Assembly (NCBI GenBank): GCA_900554715.1 | Contig: USIN01000016.1 | Span: 1-16,040 of the forward strand | From: an uncultured Bacteroidales bacterium | Lineage (GTDB): Bacteria; Bacteroidota; Bacteroidia; Bacteroidales; Muribaculaceae | Direction of reading: 5' to 3' | Length of the DNA: 16,040 bases | Part shown: one piece after another, positions 1 through 8,110 of the stretch | Position numbering within the stretch: position 1 is the stretch's first letter | Layout of the letters: the number at the start of each line of letters is the position of its first letter | The notes under the pieces: model-generated | Told to the model about the DNA's origin: nothing | The model's database searches: none | What the model saw: only the letters and a program-made list of their open reading frames with translations | Made by a program: the position numbers and the translations under genes

Positions 1-1554
1 CAGGGCGGGGATGAACACCAGGTAGTTACCAATGGCGGTTGCACCGAACCAGCAGCCCATCATAAGGCCTTTGTATTTGGGAGGCGCTACTTTAGAGACA
101 AACGAGATGCCCATAGGCGAGAGCAGAAGCTCGGCGAATGTGAGGAAGAGATAGGTCGTGATGAGGATGTTCGGCGAGACGAGCGTGGCACCCTGACCTT
201 CGCTCGGAGCTGTGCCGAGACCGAGCGACGCAACCATGAGGAAGCCGAAGGCGATGGCTGCGACGAGCATGCCGAGACCGATCTTGCGGGGTGCGCTCGG
301 TTCTTTCTTGCGTTTGGCGAGCCAGGCGAAGAGACCGACCGAGAACGGTGTCAGCGCGACAACATAGAAGGGGTTGAACTGCTGATAGATCTGGGGTTGG
401 ATGCCTGTGACGGGTGAAGGTGTCTGGTTGTATATCGCGGCGATGCCTCCGATGGCTGCCAGAGCGACGATGACCGAGATGATGCGGCTGCGGCTGCCTG
501 ACGACTGGAAGATGTTGAATATCGCGTAGACGGCTGCGACGATGAGGGCGAGAGCCCAGACATTGAAGCCGATGCGTGTCCACGACGAGGTTTCGGTGGC
601 GGTGAATACTTCGGCGAATTTGGTGAGTGTCATGCCGTTCTGATGGAATACCATCCAGAAGAAGATGACGACTGTGAAGACAAGCAGAAGGGCGACGATG
701 CGGCTCTTTGTCTGCGCGGGTGTGAGTTCGGGCGTTTTGGCTGCGCCTTTGCTGTCGCCGGCTGCCTGCATGGCTTCGGCGCTGTAGGTGCGGCGTCCGA
801 GTTTATAGATGAGGAACGACAGAACCATCGAGCAGCAGGCTACGGCAAACGCGTAGCTGTAGCCGGTCGAGATAGCGTTCATGAAGTCGGTGGCGAAGCC
901 TTCGAGATTGCCGGTATACTGGCTTGCGTTGGCGGCTATGTAGTTGTTGACGGTGTCGAGCGTCTTGGCGTCGAGGGTGTCGCCGCCCATGATTTTGGTG
1001 CAGATACTCGGAATCGCGGGGTTGTAGACGAAGCCGGCGCCTTTGAGCGCATAGCTGCAGAGAGCCGATGTCACCGAGGGTGCAAACATGGCGCCGATGT
1101 TGATGGCCATGTAGAAAAGCGAGAAGGCTACGTCGCGTTTGTCGCTGTATTTCGGATTGTTATATAGGTCGCCGACCATCACCTGAAGGTTGCCTTTGAA
1201 GAGGCCGGTGCCTATCGAGATGAGCAGCAGGGCGCCGAGCATGATGACGAGCGACGAGGTCGCAAGGCGCGGCGTCGGTATAGCCATTATAAGATAGCCT
1301 AAGAACATGACGACGATGCCTAAGGTCACGGTCTTCTGGAAGTTCCATTTGTCGGCGATGATGCCGCCGATCATGGGCATGAAGTAGACCAGAGCGAGGA
1401 ATGTCGAGTAGATGAAACCGGCGGTTGCGGTGCTGAAGGCGAATTTTGCCTGGAGGAACAGCAGCAGGATGGCCAGCATTGTGTAGTAGCCGAAACGTTC
1501 GCCTGTGTTTGACAGGGCGAGTACGTAGAGGCCTTTGGGTTGGTTTTTAAACAT
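1..1554 (-). CDS. POT/PTR2-family di-/tripeptide:H+ symporter, C-terminus beyond the window
   Basis: Partial gene: the reading frame is open from an ATG at 1554 to the left edge, giving 518 codons. It encodes a polytopic inner-membrane transporter that probably imports small peptides with protons. The N-terminus carries the family's ERFGYY stretch (E19, R20, F21), followed by a GGIIADKW segment, the GTGLFKGN segment with the conserved TM4-type lysine (K120), and FYMAINIGAMFAPS, which matches the second PTR2 signature. Many hydrophobic segments follow. The first glutamate of the usual ExxER proton-coupling motif is Asn16 here. The gene stands alone, 130 bases downstream of a codirectional lipoprotein gene, with its own promoter match. 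The family is clear from motifs; the exact substrate is inferred. POT members usually have about 450-550 residues, so only a short end is likely missing. Confidence 0.93.
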   Translation of the reverse strand, partial: MFKNQPKGLYVLALSNTGERFGYYTMLAILLLFLQAKFAFSTATAGFIYSTFLALVYFMPMIGGIIADKWNFQKTVTLGIVVMFLGYLIMAIPTPRLATSSLVIMLGALLLISIGTGLFKGNLQVMVGDLYNNPKYSDKRDVAFSLFYMAINIGAMFAPSVTSALCSYALKGAGFVYNPAIPSICTKIMGGDTLDAKTLDTVNNYIAANASQYTGNLEGFATDFMNAISTGYSYAFAVACCSMVLSFLIYKLGRRTYSAEAMQAAGDSKGAAKTPELTPAQTKSRIVALLLVFTVVIFFWMVFHQNGMTLTKFAEVFTATETSSWTRIGFNVWALALIVAAVYAIFNIFQSSGSRSRIISVIVALAAIGGIAAIYNQTPSPVTGIQPQIYQQFNPFYVVALTPFSVGLFAWLAKRKKEPSAPRKIGLGMLVAAIAFGFLMVASLGLGTAPSEGQGATLVSPNILITTYLFLTFAELLLSPMGISFVSKVAPPKYKGLMMGCWFGATAIGNYLVFIPAL

Positions 1555-1589
1555 AACGGGACTGTTGTTTATGGTTTTTAGATTTTTCG

Positions 1590-1620
1590 CTAAATTACAA
1601 AAATAATTCCAAAAAGCAAC
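1590..1620 (-). promoter_or_regulatory. Probable Bacteroidetes-type promoter of the POT transporter
   Basis: Read on the minus strand, a TTG (1619-1617) is followed after 19 bases by TAATTTAG (1597-1590). This is close to the Bacteroidetes consensus of a TTTG-like -33 box and TAnnTTTG -7 box, with one mismatch in the -7 box. The predicted start lies near 1585, leaving a leader of about 30 bases before the ATG at 1554. Confidence 0.5.
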
Positions 1621-1631
1621 AAGAGCGGGCT

Positions 1632-1671
1632 GACTTATAAGTCTGAAAGGGCTAATTCGTCAAATTCGTCA
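1632..1671. repeat. 12-base palindrome plus tandem 9-base repeat
   Basis: The 130-base gap between the lipoprotein and the transporter holds a perfect palindrome, GACTTATAAGTC (1632-1643). Ten bases later come two perfect tandem copies of AATTCGTCA (1654-1662 and 1663-1671). The palindrome lies about 12 bases upstream of the transporter's -33 box. It has no GC-rich stem or T-run and is therefore unlikely to be a terminator. It could be an operator or part of a dispersed intergenic repeat. Confidence 0.5.
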
Positions 1672-1684
1672 AATATGCCGGTTG

Positions 1685-3781
1685 TCAGCGACGGGTGTTG
1701 CGGCCGGCGTTACCTGTATTTGGCCTTATGCCCTGGTTGCCTCCGAAGCCTCCGAAACCGCCGAAGTTGTTGTTGCCCGGACGTCTGTTGTTCAGGTTGT
1801 TGGGGTTGTTGCGGTCATAGTAGCCGTCTTCGGGGTCAATGGGATTGCCGAATTCGTCATATTCGGGCTCCTGCTGCTCCTGTTCGCCGTTCTTGAGTTT
1901 GGGCTTGTTCTTCTTTATGGCCGACGGTTTCTGCCGGTCGACGGCCTCGGCGTAAATGTCCCAGTTCTGTTCGATGTCCCAGTTTTTCTTGAGAGTCAGT
2001 TTCTTGTTGTAGTAGTAGACTTCCTCGGGCTGGAGTTTGTCGGGCAGGTTGCCGGTGTCCCATTCGCCGTTGCCGTTGGCGTCGAGATAGAGTCGGGCGT
2101 AATATGTGCCCGGCTCGACCCATTTGAATGTTGCGCGTCCGTCTTTGACGGTTGCGGTCGCCACAGGTTTGTCGCCGTTGTCAAGGAGTTCGACGACGGC
2201 GTTTTCTTTCAGACCGGTCGAGTCTGAGGCGAGGCCGCTGATGTTGAAGACGAGATTTGAATAGTCTTCAAGCTGTTTGACTTTTATTTCCTGTCGCAAT
2301 GGCTTGTTCCAGTGTCCGTAAATGCCTGTGACGGCGGTCGAGTCGACGGTGAGGCGGTATTGTGCGCCGGGCTTCCACTCGACGTCGATGTTGAACGAGA
2401 GCAGCGGCAGCAATGAGTCGGGGCGCATCTCGCCTTTGACGGTCGGAAGCCAGAGTGTGTCTTCTTTTATCTCAAGCTTTATCATGCGCTGTATTATGGT
2501 GTCGACGGGCTGGTCGGCTTCGAATGTCAGGGGTTTATAGACGTCCTGGGTCGTGCCGCTTGTGAGCTTGAGTCCGAGGAAATCCTTTGGCTGGGGCACA
2601 CCGGCCGAGTCGGTCACGACGCTGTCTTCTTTCTCCTTGTTCTTGTCTTTCTTTTTCTTGGCGGGCTTGGGGTCGCGGAAGTAGAAGCGCAGTGTGTCGG
2701 TCTGCGGCGACAGGACGTCGTTGGTGTCGGTCTTCAGATAGTTGACGGCGAGCATCAGCGAGTCGGTGTTGAGCACGGTCGTGTCTGTTATCCAGTAGAT
2801 AAGCGAGTCGAGTTTCTCGGTTTTCTGCACGAGAGCCCACTCTGATATGTTGCGTCCGCGGTTACGCTCGGATGCTATGGTGATTTCGGGAAGCGAGTCG
2901 GCCGGTGCGGCGAATTTCAGATATATCCGGCGTCGTTCGGGTCGGCTGTAGTCTTTGAGATACTGGGGCAGATAGTTCTGGTTGAACCATGTCAGCAGTA
3001 TGTCGTTGGGGAGATACCTGATGCCGGGACGTGTCACGGTCGAGTCGGAGCCGTCGGCGGCGCGCAGGGTGTCGCTGACGCTGATGTGCTCGGTCGAGGG
3101 CGAGACGGAGACGTCATAGAAGGCCACGTTCTCCGAACGGTCCCAGTGGTAGTCGCGGTTGAGGTCGTTGATGGCATAGACGCGGTAGTTGCCGGGCTTG
3201 AGGTTGCGTATGGTAAATTGGCCGTACTGGTTTGTGCGGGCAATGCGCTCGAAGGGCAGCGTGGTTATGGCCGAGTCGTCGAGGTTTGAGTAGACGCCGA
3301 CGAGCATTCCCTGTGCCGGCTCGAGGTTGCGGGCCTCGAGGACCATGCCAGAGATGCGGAGCGAGTCGATGCTGTCGCCTGTGGAGAAGTCGATAGCGAA
3401 GCCGTCGAGTATGTTGCCTTCGTTGAGGTCTTTGATGGCGTCGGCGAAGTCGACGGTATATGTCATGTCGGGTTTGAGCGTGTCGCGGAACTCGACGGTC
3501 ACGCGGCGTCCGTTGGCGCTGACGGCCGGTGGTTGAATCTGAACGGGCGACACGACGACTTTGTTGAACGGGTCGTCGAGCTGTATGTTCTCGTTGAAGA
3601 AAAGAGTCAGTCTGTTGCCGTCGAAGTTGAGCTGGCCTGGCGCCGGGCGCGAACTGACGAAAACAGGCGGGTCTTCGTCTCGCGGACCGCCTTCGGGGCG
3701 CCCGATGCTCGCACACGAGCCGATGACAAAGGCACTTGCCACGGCAAACAACAGATGCATATATGAGAATTTGATCTTCAT
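1685..3781 (-). CDS. Ig-like (Big_5-type) domain lipoprotein
   Basis: A 698-residue envelope lipoprotein. The ATG at 3781 is preferred over an upstream in-frame TTG because it begins a clean signal peptide (MKIKFSYMHL) ending in the lipobox IGSC with Cys23. The mature start, rich in Gly/Pro/Asp and followed by an Ig-like beta domain (about residues 40-120, including LTLFFNENIQLDDP), is the usual layout of a common Bacteroidetes family with an N-terminal Big_5 domain. Further beta-rich segments resemble carboxypeptidase-regulatory folds (FTIRNLKPGNYRVYAINDLN; a second at DGRATFKWVEPGTYYARLY). A Lys/Glu-rich linker (KKKKDKNKEKE) lies mid-protein. The C-terminus is low complexity, with Asn/Gly/Phe repeats (FGGFGGFGG) and a basic end. 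Its molecular role is unknown; cell-surface or periplasmic attachment is inferred. It is transcribed divergently from the GDPD gene. Confidence 0.85.
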   Translation of the reverse strand: MKIKFSYMHLLFAVASAFVIGSCASIGRPEGGPRDEDPPVFVSSRPAPGQLNFDGNRLTLFFNENIQLDDPFNKVVVSPVQIQPPAVSANGRRVTVEFRDTLKPDMTYTVDFADAIKDLNEGNILDGFAIDFSTGDSIDSLRISGMVLEARNLEPAQGMLVGVYSNLDDSAITTLPFERIARTNQYGQFTIRNLKPGNYRVYAINDLNRDYHWDRSENVAFYDVSVSPSTEHISVSDTLRAADGSDSTVTRPGIRYLPNDILLTWFNQNYLPQYLKDYSRPERRRIYLKFAAPADSLPEITIASERNRGRNISEWALVQKTEKLDSLIYWITDTTVLNTDSLMLAVNYLKTDTNDVLSPQTDTLRFYFRDPKPAKKKKDKNKEKEDSVVTDSAGVPQPKDFLGLKLTSGTTQDVYKPLTFEADQPVDTIIQRMIKLEIKEDTLWLPTVKGEMRPDSLLPLLSFNIDVEWKPGAQYRLTVDSTAVTGIYGHWNKPLRQEIKVKQLEDYSNLVFNISGLASDSTGLKENAVVELLDNGDKPVATATVKDGRATFKWVEPGTYYARLYLDANGNGEWDTGNLPDKLQPEEVYYYNKKLTLKKNWDIEQNWDIYAEAVDRQKPSAIKKNKPKLKNGEQEQQEPEYDEFGNPIDPEDGYYDRNNPNNLNNRRPGNNNFGGFGGFGGNQGIRPNTGNAGRNTRR

Positions 3782-3787
3782 CGCCGG

Positions 3788-3795
3788 CAAAATTA
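3788..3795 (-). promoter_or_regulatory. -7 box of the Ig-like lipoprotein gene, adjacent to its start codon
   Basis: The minus strand reads TAATTTTG at 3795-3788, a full match to TAnnTTTG. Only six bases separate it from the ATG at 3781, so the predicted transcription start falls on or beside the start codon. No convincing -33 box is seen at the expected distance. Confidence 0.5.
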
Positions 3796-3892
3796 ATAAA
3801 ATATCGTCAGAATATTACCAGTGAGGGTGCTTTAATATGACTACATATATAATTTTTAGGATGAATTATTTTAAAAATTCGTCACTATTACT

Positions 3893-3900
3893 TAATTTTG
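3893..3900 (+). promoter_or_regulatory. -7 box of the GDPD-domain gene
   Basis: TAATTTTG at 3893-3900 fully matches the Bacteroidetes -7 consensus and would give a leader of about 36 bases before the ATG at 3942. The -33 region has no clear TTTG. The leader is AT-rich and has no Shine-Dalgarno sequence, as is usual in this phylum. Confidence 0.5.
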
Positions 3901-3941
3901 CCTAAAAGCAAATTCACTCGATACTAATAATTCTATTTATC

Positions 3942-6785
3942 ATGAAAAAACTGACTACATTACTTTCGCTTATGGCGTTGGCTGTCAGTGTCAATGCCCA
4001 GCCTCTGCTTGTCGGACACCGCGGCAGCTCGTATGGCGTCGAGAGTTCTCTCGAAGCTTTGCGCGCCGGCGCCGAACTCGGATATGAATATCTCGAGTCA
4101 GACGTCAAGGTCTGCAAGGGAGGTGACTTTGTGCTATCGCACGATGACGATCTCACCCGTCTGGGCAGTAAGCTCACAATCACCGGCTCGACGCTCGAAG
4201 AACTCCAGAGCGAGGTGCTCACCCAGAAACGCGGCGGAGTGACATATACCGGCCGTCTCGCGTCGCTCAACGAGTGGCTCGACCTCTGCAACGAGCTTAA
4301 CGTGCGCCCTCTCATCGAGCTCAAATGGGCCACAGGCATCAACAGCAACGACCAGTCTAACATTCCGGCTCTCATCAAGACCATCGAGGCCAAGGGAATG
4401 CGTGACAAATGTATCATCATGACCTCGATGAAGCCGTGTCTCGAATATATCCGCAAGAATTATCCCGACATCACCCTGCAGTTCCTGACAAACCAGTATT
4501 GGGCCAACCACTTCGACTGGTGTGTCCAGTGGGGTATCGACGTCGACATCCAGGCCGGATATTTCGACAAATCGACAGTCGAAAAATATCACGACAAAGG
4601 TCTGAAGGTAAATATGTGGACGACCAACAGTGTCGACGGTTACCGCACATACGGCAACATGGGCTGCGATTTCATCACCACGGATAATCTTGACCCCAAG
4701 AACCTCCCGGAACTTGACCCCGAAATCACACGTCCGCAGAACACCGTCGACTTCCCGCGCACACCCTATGAAGCGCGTGTCAGCGGCTATTACGACGCCG
4801 TTGCAAGTCTCATCGACCCATTCGTGACTGAGGGTGAGATTGAAGCAGTACGCTTCATAGGCGGCAAGCGTGTCGCTCTCGTCAAGACGACCGACGGCGC
4901 GACCACAGTCTATGCCGACGGAGTCACGGGTAATATCGTGCCGGAATCTATGAAATCAGTCAACGCCATCGCTGTCACGGCCGACGGCCGTGTGGCCATG
5001 ATCGGCGCACCCTCTGATGCCTCGCTCGATATCGTCGTCGCCGACGTCTTCGGCCCGGCAGCTCCCGCGGCCATCTCTCTGACCCCCGCCGACCTCGGCC
5101 TCGCCGCAGGCACTGTCGTAGGTAAATCGGTGGCTGTCAGCGGCCGCAGTGATGCTCTGCGTCTCTATATTGCTGCCACAGAATCTGACGGCGCCAACAA
5201 GGTCGTCATGGCTGATCTCAACGCGGCAGGCAAAGTGCAGACGGCTGTCGTCAATTCTTTTACGACGCTCTCGTCTAATCCCGAGCCTAAGCTTGCCATC
5301 ACTCCGTTCCAGCGCGACCGTCTGCTTGTCAGCATCAACGGCGGTGTCGCTCTCGTTGACTTCGACGCTGCCACTCCCGACGGAGCGCTTACAATTGTCG
5401 ACAATCTTCCCGCGAGATTCAAAGATGTCGACTTCGATGCTGTCTCGTTTCTGAGATACGGTAAAAAAGTCTATGCTGTAATCGTTTCAGACGGCGCGGC
5501 GCGTCTCTATGATGTTACTGACGGTCTTGCCACAGCTACACCCGTCACAGACGACATTCTTCCCGATTGCAGGGTGTCGGCCGACAATCTTGTCTCGACG
5601 GCTATCGTGAGCGGCGACAATGTGTCGGAAATACATGTTGTGGGCCGCGACGGCAGCATGGGCGTGGCGACATTTGACGGCATAGGCATGGTGCCACCGT
5701 CTGCAATACAGGAATTTGAACTTACTAAAGTGTGGCTCAACGCCAACACGACCGACAATGCTCCCGAACACATCGACGGCACAAACGCCCAGCAGGGTAC
5801 GGCGGTCAAAGGTCTCTTCTATGTCAATGACTGCGTTGACAAAAAAATATATGTCTTTGACCAGACAGGTTGCATCGGCTCGATACCCGGCGGTGCCGGC
5901 TGGGGCTGCTGCCGTGACGACAAAGGCAATATCATTGTCCGCGACGACAAACTCACAGGCAATACACATAAGTTTATAGTCTATGCCGCCGGCGCCACTC
6001 CCGACAATTATGGCACACCACTCACTTTTGAGGTCGAGGTTCCTCTCGACGGCCAGACCAACTTTATCAATGCTTCGGGCGACGTCTATGGCGGCCGCGG
6101 CTATATCTACCTGTTCCCCAACGGCAAGGATGCCGCCAACGTCATCTTCTTCGAGAATGGCGAATATCTCTGCTCGCGTGCGTCAAAAGGTCTGATGCTG
6201 ACGGGTTCGACAGCAGGCTATGTCATTCCCCGCAACAACGACACAGAGCACTGGTGCTATCAGGTGCGCGCTTCAGGCGTCTATAACTATGACGCAGCGG
6301 TCAATACCGAAGTGATTGCCGGACGTGCATCGACTTCGGCTCCATCGCGCAACTCGACTGGCGGTTTCGCCTGCTTCGAGCTGGCAGGTAACGACATCAT
6401 CGTCCATAACTCGGGCGCCAACTATAAGGGCGGCTTCACGGTCAGAAACAACAGCAATGAATCGGAGGTCATAACGACCGTCGCTCCCATAGGCAAACTC
6501 GGTTATGAGGCCGGAGGTAATTACTCGACATTCAACTGGTTCATAGCCGAGCCTACAGACAACGCTAATATCTATAATATCTATCAGTATTGTCCGTCAA
6601 ACGGCATGGGTCTCTATCAGCTCAGTGTCAAGGGTGCTGCTGTCACCGATATCACTCTCGGTGAGGGCAACGGCGAGGCTGTCTATTATAACCTCAGCGG
6701 CGTCCGCGTAAATGCTGACAATCTCGCAACCGGCATATATATCAAGGTTGCCGGCGGCAAAGCCTCGAAAGTTGTCGTCAGATAA
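3942..6785 (+). CDS. Large secreted glycerophosphodiester phosphodiesterase (GDPD)-domain protein
   Basis: A 947-residue exported protein. The signal peptide spans residues 1-19, with likely cleavage at VNA|Q. The GDPD domain covers about residues 22-260: GHRGSS with His26, LESDV with Glu52 and Asp54, SHDDDLTR with His67, and LIELKW with Glu126. These fit the metal-binding and acid-base residues of enzymes that cleave glycerophosphodiesters to glycerol-3-phosphate and an alcohol. The remaining 680 or so residues are not part of a standard GDPD, which is usually 230-360 residues long. About 290-590 look like repeated beta-propeller strands, and about 600-900 form another beta-rich region. The last 35 residues (YYNLSGVRVN, then GIYIKVAGGKASKVVV) resemble a Bacteroidales sorting-domain tail. 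The catalytic domain is well supported; the roles of the rest are inferred. A strong hairpin follows the stop. Confidence 0.88.
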   Translation: MKKLTTLLSLMALAVSVNAQPLLVGHRGSSYGVESSLEALRAGAELGYEYLESDVKVCKGGDFVLSHDDDLTRLGSKLTITGSTLEELQSEVLTQKRGGVTYTGRLASLNEWLDLCNELNVRPLIELKWATGINSNDQSNIPALIKTIEAKGMRDKCIIMTSMKPCLEYIRKNYPDITLQFLTNQYWANHFDWCVQWGIDVDIQAGYFDKSTVEKYHDKGLKVNMWTTNSVDGYRTYGNMGCDFITTDNLDPKNLPELDPEITRPQNTVDFPRTPYEARVSGYYDAVASLIDPFVTEGEIEAVRFIGGKRVALVKTTDGATTVYADGVTGNIVPESMKSVNAIAVTADGRVAMIGAPSDASLDIVVADVFGPAAPAAISLTPADLGLAAGTVVGKSVAVSGRSDALRLYIAATESDGANKVVMADLNAAGKVQTAVVNSFTTLSSNPEPKLAITPFQRDRLLVSINGGVALVDFDAATPDGALTIVDNLPARFKDVDFDAVSFLRYGKKVYAVIVSDGAARLYDVTDGLATATPVTDDILPDCRVSADNLVSTAIVSGDNVSEIHVVGRDGSMGVATFDGIGMVPPSAIQEFELTKVWLNANTTDNAPEHIDGTNAQQGTAVKGLFYVNDCVDKKIYVFDQTGCIGSIPGGAGWGCCRDDKGNIIVRDDKLTGNTHKFIVYAAGATPDNYGTPLTFEVEVPLDGQTNFINASGDVYGGRGYIYLFPNGKDAANVIFFENGEYLCSRASKGLMLTGSTAGYVIPRNNDTEHWCYQVRASGVYNYDAAVNTEVIAGRASTSAPSRNSTGGFACFELAGNDIIVHNSGANYKGGFTVRNNSNESEVITTVAPIGKLGYEAGGNYSTFNWFIAEPTDNANIYNIYQYCPSNGMGLYQLSVKGAAVTDITLGEGNGEAVYYNLSGVRVNADNLATGIYIKVAGGKASKVVVR

Positions 6786-6806
6786 TCGCGGCCATTGAAT
6801 AATCAA

Positions 6807-6843
6807 AAGGTCCCGGTGCTTAAAGTGTCGGGACCTTGTTTTG
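6807..6843 (+). terminator. Intrinsic terminator after the GDPD-domain gene
   Basis: AAGGTCCCG (6807-6815) pairs perfectly with CGGGACCTT (6829-6837) around a 13-base loop, followed by GTTTTG. It lies 21 bases past the stop at 6785 and separates this gene from the next one, which has its own promoter box. Confidence 0.75.
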
Positions 6844-6876
6844 TATAGTATTATTATTTGTTGCGCGATGGGTTTG

Positions 6877-6895
6877 TTAACTATAATTAACGAAT
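6877..6895 (+). promoter_or_regulatory. TTAAC-N5-TTAACGAAT motif, site 1
   Basis: Two TTAAC units 10 bases apart, the second extended to TTAACGAAT, lie 27 bases upstream of the -7 box of the TolB-like gene. The same arrangement recurs at 9861-9879. One-helical-turn spacing would suit a protein bound as a direct-repeat dimer. No regulator is identified. Confidence 0.35.
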
Positions 6896-6922
6896 CGGGG
6901 GGGGTATTTTAATACATTTTTG

Positions 6923-6930
6923 TAATTTTG
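6923..6930 (+). promoter_or_regulatory. -7 box of the TolB-like lipoprotein gene
   Basis: TAATTTTG fully matches TAnnTTTG and lies 42 bases before the ATG at 6973, predicting an AT-rich leader of about 37 bases. The -33 region is weak. Confidence 0.5.
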
Positions 6931-6972
6931 TCGGTTAAGTAAACCATTTAATCACACAAAATCATAAAAAGT

Positions 6973-7986
6973 ATGAATTTTACCAAAACAGTAGCTGCTG
7001 TCATAGCAGTGGGCGGTATGATTGTCATCTCGTCTTGCGGCTCAAAGACTTATACGGCTGCGTTCTCTCCTGAGGAAACAGGTCTGAACGTTGTGAAAAT
7101 CACTGATGAATCTAAAAACACCGTACTCGGCCCGTCGGTCGGCGGCTATTACTATCTCGGTTCGATCACAGGCGGCGGCCGCAAAAGCGGTCTGACATGG
7201 TCTCCGATAAATGCGCTTGCAGTGTCGCCCGACGGTACGGAAATCGCCTATATGACCCGCGCCAACAAGCAGCAGAATATCATGGTGCGCCGCGCCGGTA
7301 CGGGCGGTGCCGCAACTCAGCGTACATTCCGTCATGTCGGCGACTTTACCTGGGGCAATGATGACAACCTCTATTTTATCGACATCAACGATTCACAGAA
7401 TAAACTTTGTGTTGTCAATGCACATGCCGGCTCACTGATGCGTCAGCTTACGAGCAACAACCAGGACTATGAACCTGTGCTCACAGAAAACGGCAAGAAG
7501 ATTTTCTTCACCCGCAACGAACGCGGAGCAGGCCCCTCGATCTGGAGCTATGAACTTGCCAACGGCGAGCTTACAAACTGCGCCCGCGGTTTCCAGCCGG
7601 CCCTCATTCCCGGTCTCGATAATGAATTCCTTTGTGTCAGAAACAATGACGAAGGCATGAGTGAAATCTGGCGAGTAAATTATGTAAACGGTCAGGAGAC
7701 TTTGATTCTCAGCGACAAAGAACGCAGCTTCACCGACCCGCAGGTTTCGCCCGACGGCGAGTGGCTCCTTGTAGTCGGCAATAGTGTCTCGACTATCAAC
7801 AAGAAGAAAAACCTTGATATCTTCGCTATCAGAATGGATGGCTCGAATATGATTCAGCTCACTTATCATCCCGCCCAGGACGCATGTCCGCGCTGGTCTC
7901 GCGACGGCAAGAGTATCTTCTTCCTTTCGACACGTGCCAACGACGATAACAGCTATAATGTCTGGAAAATGAACTTCCGTCAGTAA
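6973..7986 (+). CDS. TolB-like / PD40 beta-propeller lipoprotein
   Basis: A 337-residue lipoprotein. The signal peptide ends in ISSC with Cys22. The mature protein contains repeated PD40/WD40-like blades of the type found in TolB: LAVSPDGTEIAYMTR, VLTENGKKIFFTRNE, PQVSPDGEWLLVVGN and PRWSRDGKSIFFLSTR. Each is followed by a strand of the 'IWSYEL' or 'IFAIRM' kind, which predicts a six-bladed propeller. It lacks the N-terminal domain of true TolB and is shorter (TolB is about 430 residues), and no pal or tolQRA genes are nearby. I therefore read it as a stand-alone propeller lipoprotein, probably a binding or scaffold protein in the envelope. It has its own promoter box and is followed by a long hairpin. 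The fold is well supported, the partner unknown. Confidence 0.85.
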   Translation: MNFTKTVAAVIAVGGMIVISSCGSKTYTAAFSPEETGLNVVKITDESKNTVLGPSVGGYYYLGSITGGGRKSGLTWSPINALAVSPDGTEIAYMTRANKQQNIMVRRAGTGGAATQRTFRHVGDFTWGNDDNLYFIDINDSQNKLCVVNAHAGSLMRQLTSNNQDYEPVLTENGKKIFFTRNERGAGPSIWSYELANGELTNCARGFQPALIPGLDNEFLCVRNNDEGMSEIWRVNYVNGQETLILSDKERSFTDPQVSPDGEWLLVVGNSVSTINKKKNLDIFAIRMDGSNMIQLTYHPAQDACPRWSRDGKSIFFLSTRANDDNSYNVWKMNFRQ

Positions 7987-8013
7987 TCACGGTAAGATCA
8001 TATAAGAGCAAAG

Positions 8014-8049
8014 CGGCGTCGCACCTCGAGGTGTGGCGCCGTTATGTTT
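8014..8049 (+). terminator. Long hairpin after the TolB-like gene
   Basis: The arms CGGCGTCGCACCTC (8014-8027) and GAGGTGTGGCGCCG (8028-8041) pair over their whole length with two G-U pairs; the innermost bases must form the loop. The tail TTATGTTT is only moderately T-rich. It lies 27 bases past the stop, between convergent genes, which suits a terminator. Confidence 0.65.
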
Positions 8050-8110
8050 CCGGGGATGCTGTCAGGAGCATAAACGCACAAGCGCATAAAAACAAAAGAT
8101 TTTGAATTTA

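Noticed and set aside
643..1167. Long plus-strand open frame opposite the POT gene
   Set aside because: It is the antisense shadow of a clear transporter coding frame; its translation has no family motif.
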